A stretch of DNA of 15,698 bases, taken from assembly GCA_900769795.1 (NCBI GenBank), contig CAAGHZ010000013.1, forward strand, positions 1 to 15,698, given 5' to 3'. This stretch comes from Clostridia bacterium. GTDB taxonomy: Bacteria; Bacillota; Clostridia; Monoglobales; Monoglobaceae. The position numbers and the translations under genes are program-made. How positions within the stretch are numbered: the first letter of the stretch is position 1; the number at the start of each line of letters is the position of its first letter. Below are positions 13,525-15,698 of the stretch, piece by piece. Under the pieces are notes generated by a model. That model worked only from the letters and a program-made list of their open reading frames with translations, was not told where the DNA came from and did no database searches.

Positions 13525-14343
13525 ATGTATGAGTTGTATGAACGGATTCAACATAAAAGCGGAAACAACTTTCCCCTTAAAATATACCATATATCGGGGG
13601 TGCAACTTCACTGGCATGACGAATATGAATTTATAATCGCAGAGGGTGGCAATGCTCTTTGTATGATAAACGGAGAGGCTATAACCCTTAGCGAAAACTC
13701 CGTTGCCCTTGTACAGAGCGGAATTATGCATTCTATTCAAAGCGAGGAAAACACAAAGGTTACTGCTATTGTTGTATCCCCATCTCTTTGGACAAACGAT
13801 GTAGATGCCAAGTTTTTTGACGGGCAAATTAACTTTCAAAATATTTTTAATAATACCGATAAAATTGATGGTCAGGTCATTAATATACTCAAACAAATAA
13901 TCGAGATCTACAACAACCCGTGCTGGGGATACGAAATTAATATTAAATCAAAGTTCACAGAACTATTCGGGATTTTGGTACGTAACAATTGCTTCTCACG
14001 CACGGACGGGCAGAGTAGAAAGAAACCAAGAGAATTTCAGGAAATGATAAACTATATTAATGAACATTATATGGATAAAATATCTCTTAAGTCATTATCC
14101 GAATTATCCTTTTATAGCCCAACATATATAATATACCTCTTTAAAAAGTACACAAATCTAACACCTGCCGAATATATCATTCAATACAGATTAGGCCTTG
14201 CACGCAACAAACTGCAAAACACATCAGAATCAAATTTAAGCATTGCTCTGTCCTGTGGCTTTTGCAGTGAATCATATTTTATTCAGGCATTTAAAAAACG
14301 CTATGGCATAACTCCCCACGCCTATCGTAAGGACGAAATCTAA
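13525..14343 (+). CDS. AraC-family transcriptional regulator
   Basis: The 272-residue protein has an N-terminal cupin-like sensing domain (LHWHDEYEFIIAEGG, residues 28-42; then a segment with HSIQ) and a C-terminal double HTH from about residue 172 to 270. The HTH shows ISLKSLSELSFYSPTYI, then CGFCSESYFIQAFKKRYGIT, the family signature. Such cupin-AraC proteins sense sugars and usually activate neighbouring glycan genes. It is divergent from the GH28-like gene, with the 33-bp dyad between. An AAGGA site sits seven bases before the start. A hairpin follows at once, so it is monocistronic. Confidence 0.93.
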   Translation: MYELYERIQHKSGNNFPLKIYHISGVQLHWHDEYEFIIAEGGNALCMINGEAITLSENSVALVQSGIMHSIQSEENTKVTAIVVSPSLWTNDVDAKFFDGQINFQNIFNNTDKIDGQVINILKQIIEIYNNPCWGYEINIKSKFTELFGILVRNNCFSRTDGQSRKKPREFQEMINYINEHYMDKISLKSLSELSFYSPTYIIYLFKKYTNLTPAEYIIQYRLGLARNKLQNTSESNLSIALSCGFCSESYFIQAFKKRYGITPHAYRKDEI

Positions 14344-14369
14344 AAAGGACACCCCAGGGGGTGTCCTTT
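14344..14369 (+). terminator. Terminator of the AraC-type gene
   Basis: AAAGGACACCCC pairs with GGGGTGTCCTTT (12 bp, very small loop). The downstream T run is short and broken (TTTGCGTT), so termination may be incomplete. Confidence 0.6.
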
Positions 14370-14370
14370 G

Positions 14371-14584
14371 CGTTAAAGTGAGTTTGCGCAGTTGTATATA
14401 TTTTAATGGGGTATTTGTCTGTCGGCAAATATGAAGCAGTGGTTTTCCCACTATGAAGCAAAGCATTTCTTAATGCGCCACAAGACACGCTTCATTTCCG
14501 AACGAAACTTCATTAGTGTTAGCGGCTTAATGTTCCTGAATGGAATGACTCATTAAAAAAGCACCGAATGGTTTAGATGTCGAT
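14371..14584. other. Gene-free stretch with ATGAAGC repeats, possible interspersed element
   Basis: No convincing gene is present. ATGAAGCA occurs twice (14431-14438 and 14453-14460) around a small hairpin, AGTGG-TTTTC-CCACT (14437-14451), and GCTTCAT and CTTCAT occur inverted further on (from about 14490 and 14506). A 41-codon open frame at 14431-14556 and overlapping minus-strand frames lack ribosome binding sites. The mix of direct and inverted short repeats suggests a folded RNA or a non-coding repeat element. Its downstream part forms the 3' flank of the lipoprotein gene. Confidence 0.3.
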
Positions 14585-15097
14585 TTATTTGCTATTGTTC
14601 TTTTCGATTTCCTCCGGTAGATTTCTATTAAATGATTTCGCTATTTTTTCTAACCATTCATAAGGGACAGATTCATCCCATACAAGCATTTCTATTTCTT
14701 TATCCCGTTCTGACAAGCCAAGTCTTAAATATGCTTTTTCATATTGCGTTTCATATATAGTATATTTCTCTATTCCTATGTATGTGTCATTAGAATAAAT
14801 TTCTCTTATATCAGTATTGATATATTTCGCATTCTCATCAAACATCTTATATGCTTCTTTTGTGCCCTCCCAATCATCATCGATAAAACCTGCCATGTGG
14901 ACTTTGTCTTCTGTTAATTCATATACACCTTCATCAGCAAAATAAATTGTTTCATTTTTAATATGACATGTCCATCCCTCTGGAACTTTGATACTTCCAT
15001 ATTCCTGTAGTTCAATCTCTTTCCATCCATCGTATTTCCCCGAGCAGCCCGAAAGAGAAAAAACAAGTATTATGATTAACAAAAGTTTTTTCATCAT
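14585..15097 (-). CDS. Small secreted lipoprotein of unknown function
   Basis: The 170-residue protein starts with a classic lipoprotein signal: MMKK, a hydrophobic stretch and the lipobox LSGC with Cys18 as the lipidated residue. The mature part is acidic, with segments such as YGSIKVPEGWTC and a charged tail (LPEEIEKNNSK). It would be anchored to the outer face of the membrane. I do not recognise a domain. The start at 15097 is preferred to the second ATG (15094) because GGAGG at 15110-15106 is then eight bases away. It overlaps the stop codon of a truncated upstream reading frame. No clear promoter of its own is visible. Confidence 0.8.
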   Translation of the reverse strand: MMKKLLLIIILVFSLSGCSGKYDGWKEIELQEYGSIKVPEGWTCHIKNETIYFADEGVYELTEDKVHMAGFIDDDWEGTKEAYKMFDENAKYINTDIREIYSNDTYIGIEKYTIYETQYEKAYLRLGLSERDKEIEMLVWDESVPYEWLEKIAKSFNRNLPEEIEKNNSK

Positions 15098-15162
15098 TTA
15101 TAATACCTCCATATTTCTTTAACAGCTTCAACCACATCAGTTGCTTTTGGGTTAATGATATC
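15094..15162 (-). pseudogene. Possible 3' end of a truncated gene
   Basis: Directly upstream of the lipoprotein, one minus-strand frame reads IINPKATDVVEAVKEIWRYY and K and ends in TGA at 15096-15094, overlapping the lipoprotein ATG in a coupled arrangement. The composition is that of an amphipathic C-terminal helix. The frame has no start, and it runs into the hairpin array at about 15158, so it may be the tail of a gene cut by that element. The evidence is only about 22 codons. Confidence 0.3.
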
Positions 15163-15244
15163 CGCCGCAGGCGAATATCGCTGCCCGAAGAGCAATATAA
15201 CTTACGAAGTAAATATCACTTGTTCCGCAAGGAACAAATATAAC
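15158..15244. repeat. Array of small hairpins separated by ATATC/ATATAAC spacers
   Basis: Successive small stems are CGCC-GCA-GGCG (15163-15173), a weak GCT...AGC unit (15180-15193), TTAC-GAA-GTAA (15202-15212) and TTGTTCC-GCAA-GGAACAA (15220-15237). Each is set off by ATATC, AATATC, AATATAAC, ATATCAC and ATATAAC. The periodic stem-plus-ATAT pattern is that of a non-coding interspersed repeat rather than a gene. Its position next to a truncated reading frame suggests it may have inserted there. Confidence 0.55.
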
Positions 15245-15245
15245 T

Positions 15246-15275
15246 GAAAAAAGACATCCGAAGATGTCTTTTTTC
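15246..15275. terminator. Terminator of the tRNA cluster
   Basis: GAAAAAAGACATC pairs perfectly (13 bp) with its complement around CGAA, ending in TTTTTTC on both strands. On the minus strand it lies directly after the CAU tRNA gene. Confidence 0.88.
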
Positions 15276-15276
15276 A

Positions 15277-15353
15277 TGGTGGACCTTCAGGGACTCGAAC
15301 CCCGGACCAACCGGTTATGAGCCGGTTGCTCTAACCAACTGAGCTAAAGGTCC
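15277..15353 (-). tRNA. tRNA with anticodon CAU, probably tRNA-Ile2
   Basis: The cloverleaf is complete with encoded CCA (15279-15277), a GGACCTT/AAGGTCC acceptor stem, a TAGCTCAGTTGGTTAGAGCA D arm and the loop CTCATAA with CAU at 15319-15317. A CAU tRNA may be Met or the Ile2 form that TilS converts to lysidine. Pairs C4-G69 and C5-G68 are present. These are the determinants described for TilS recognition in E. coli, so Ile2 is preferred over elongator Met. Confidence 0.93.
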
Positions 15354-15387
15354 ATGTTGGTATATAATATTTAATTCACTTATACTA

Positions 15388-15497
15388 AAAAATTTGCTGA
15401 GATTTATTTAAATCGAGCTTTGTTAAGGCAGGCGTGTGCTATGTGCACATAACTGACTTAACAATGCGAAAATTTAAACAAAGATTAGTAAATTTTT
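15388..15497. repeat. Long imperfect palindrome in the tRNA spacer
   Basis: The arms 15388-15431 and 15453-15497 are inverted copies that match at about 35 of 44 positions with one gap. The inner 12 bp (TTGTTAAG-G/T-CAG) have a single mismatch. The 21-base centre contains a further small stem, GTGC-TATGT-GCAC (15436-15448). It could fold as one large hairpin in RNA or as a cruciform in DNA. It lies between the Glu and CAU tRNA genes; no gene is seen here. Confidence 0.55.
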
Positions 15498-15504
15498 AAA
15501 GCAT

Positions 15505-15533
15505 AAGAGCAGCAGCCAAAGACTGCTGCTCTT
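15505..15533 (-). terminator. Hairpin after tRNA-Glu, possible terminator
   Basis: AAGAGCAGCAG pairs perfectly with CTGCTGCTCTT (11 bp) around seven bases. On the minus strand it lies eight bases after tRNA-Glu. The following T run is interrupted, so it may be a terminator or a processing signal. Confidence 0.6.
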
Positions 15534-15541
15534 AATATCAA

Positions 15542-15616
15542 TGGTGACTCCGAGGGGAATCGAACCCCTGTTACCGCCGTGAAAGGGCGGTGTCTTGACC
15601 GCTTGACCACGGAGCC
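15542..15616 (-). tRNA. tRNA-Glu (anticodon UUC)
   Basis: On the minus strand the acceptor GGCTCCG pairs with CGGAGTC (one G-U pair). The anticodon loop CTTTCAC gives UUC (15573-15571), the T loop is TTCGATT, and CCA is encoded (15544-15542). It lies three bases after tRNA-Asn in the same transcript. Confidence 0.95.
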
Positions 15617-15619
15617 AAA

Positions 15620-15695
15620 TGGCTCCTCCAGTTGGACTCGAACCAACGACCCTGCGGTTAACAGCCGCATGCTCTACCGACTGAGCTATAGAGGA
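15620..15695 (-). tRNA. tRNA-Asn (anticodon GUU)
   Basis: On the minus strand the acceptor TCCTCTA pairs with TGGAGGA (one U-G pair). The D arm is TAGCTCAGTCGGTAGAGCA, the anticodon loop CTGTTAA gives GUU, discriminator G is at 15623, and CCA is encoded (15622-15620). It is the first tRNA of the cluster that is visible; the operon may extend beyond the window. Confidence 0.95.
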
Positions 15696-15698
15696 ATA

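Noticed and set aside
14291..14488. Minus-strand 65-codon frame after the AraC-type gene
   Set aside because: It runs through the AraC terminator and into the AraC coding region and lacks a ribosome binding site.
15158..15244. CRISPR array
   Set aside because: Spacers between hairpins are 5-8 bases and the stems differ from each other; there are no repeat/spacer units of 25-40 bases and no cas genes.

Overview
The window looks like chromosomal DNA from a low-GC member of the Clostridia (Firmicutes), probably a gut or other anaerobic plant-fibre user. The evidence is strong AGGAGG-type ribosome binding sites, sigma-A promoters with 16-17 bp spacers, A-run/hairpin/T-run terminators between convergent genes, a Feo iron system with the small FeoB-associated Cys-rich protein, and glycan genes of types common in such bacteria. 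The species cannot be named from the sequence. No phage, CRISPR array or transposase is visible.

Layout: (1) 1-466: the first 24 codons of pgk (minus strand) and a tRNA-Ser(GGA) gene. (2) 469-2525: an alpha/beta hydrolase and a three-helix PQ-loop-like membrane protein on the minus strand, divergent from a LysR regulator, with a perfect palindrome between the promoters. (3) 2532-8040: an iron region. On the minus strand a four-gene operon encodes a DUF2157 membrane protein, a GDYXXLXY protein, a short DtxR-type regulator and a QueG-like iron-sulfur protein. Divergent from it are feoA, feoB and the FeoB-associated protein. Two copies of GTTAGC-N4-GCTAAC lie just downstream of the feo promoter and are likely operators for the DtxR-type protein. 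(4) 8043-14369: a carbohydrate region with a GH39-like glycosidase, a frameshifted gene remnant, a class II aldolase co-transcribed with an XRE-HTH/PfkB-kinase fusion, a GH28-like beta-helix protein, and a divergent AraC-type regulator. Each promoter region has its own dyad or direct repeat. (5) 14371-15698: a gene-poor stretch with a small lipoprotein, an array of small hairpins resembling an interspersed repeat, and minus-strand tRNA genes (Asn, Glu, and a CAU tRNA that is probably Ile2), with a long imperfect palindrome in the tRNA spacer.

How the genes may work together: the iron region reads as a self-contained divergon in which the sensor is made with an uncharacterised membrane pair and an Fe-S protein, and controls ferrous iron uptake. 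In the sugar region, secreted-glycan breakdown products would be trimmed by the GH39-like and GH28-like proteins, phosphorylated by the kinase and cleaved by the aldolase to triose phosphates. The kinase carries its own DNA-binding domain, so it may sense its substrate and control its own operon. No transporter is present in the window, so the actual sugar is unknown.
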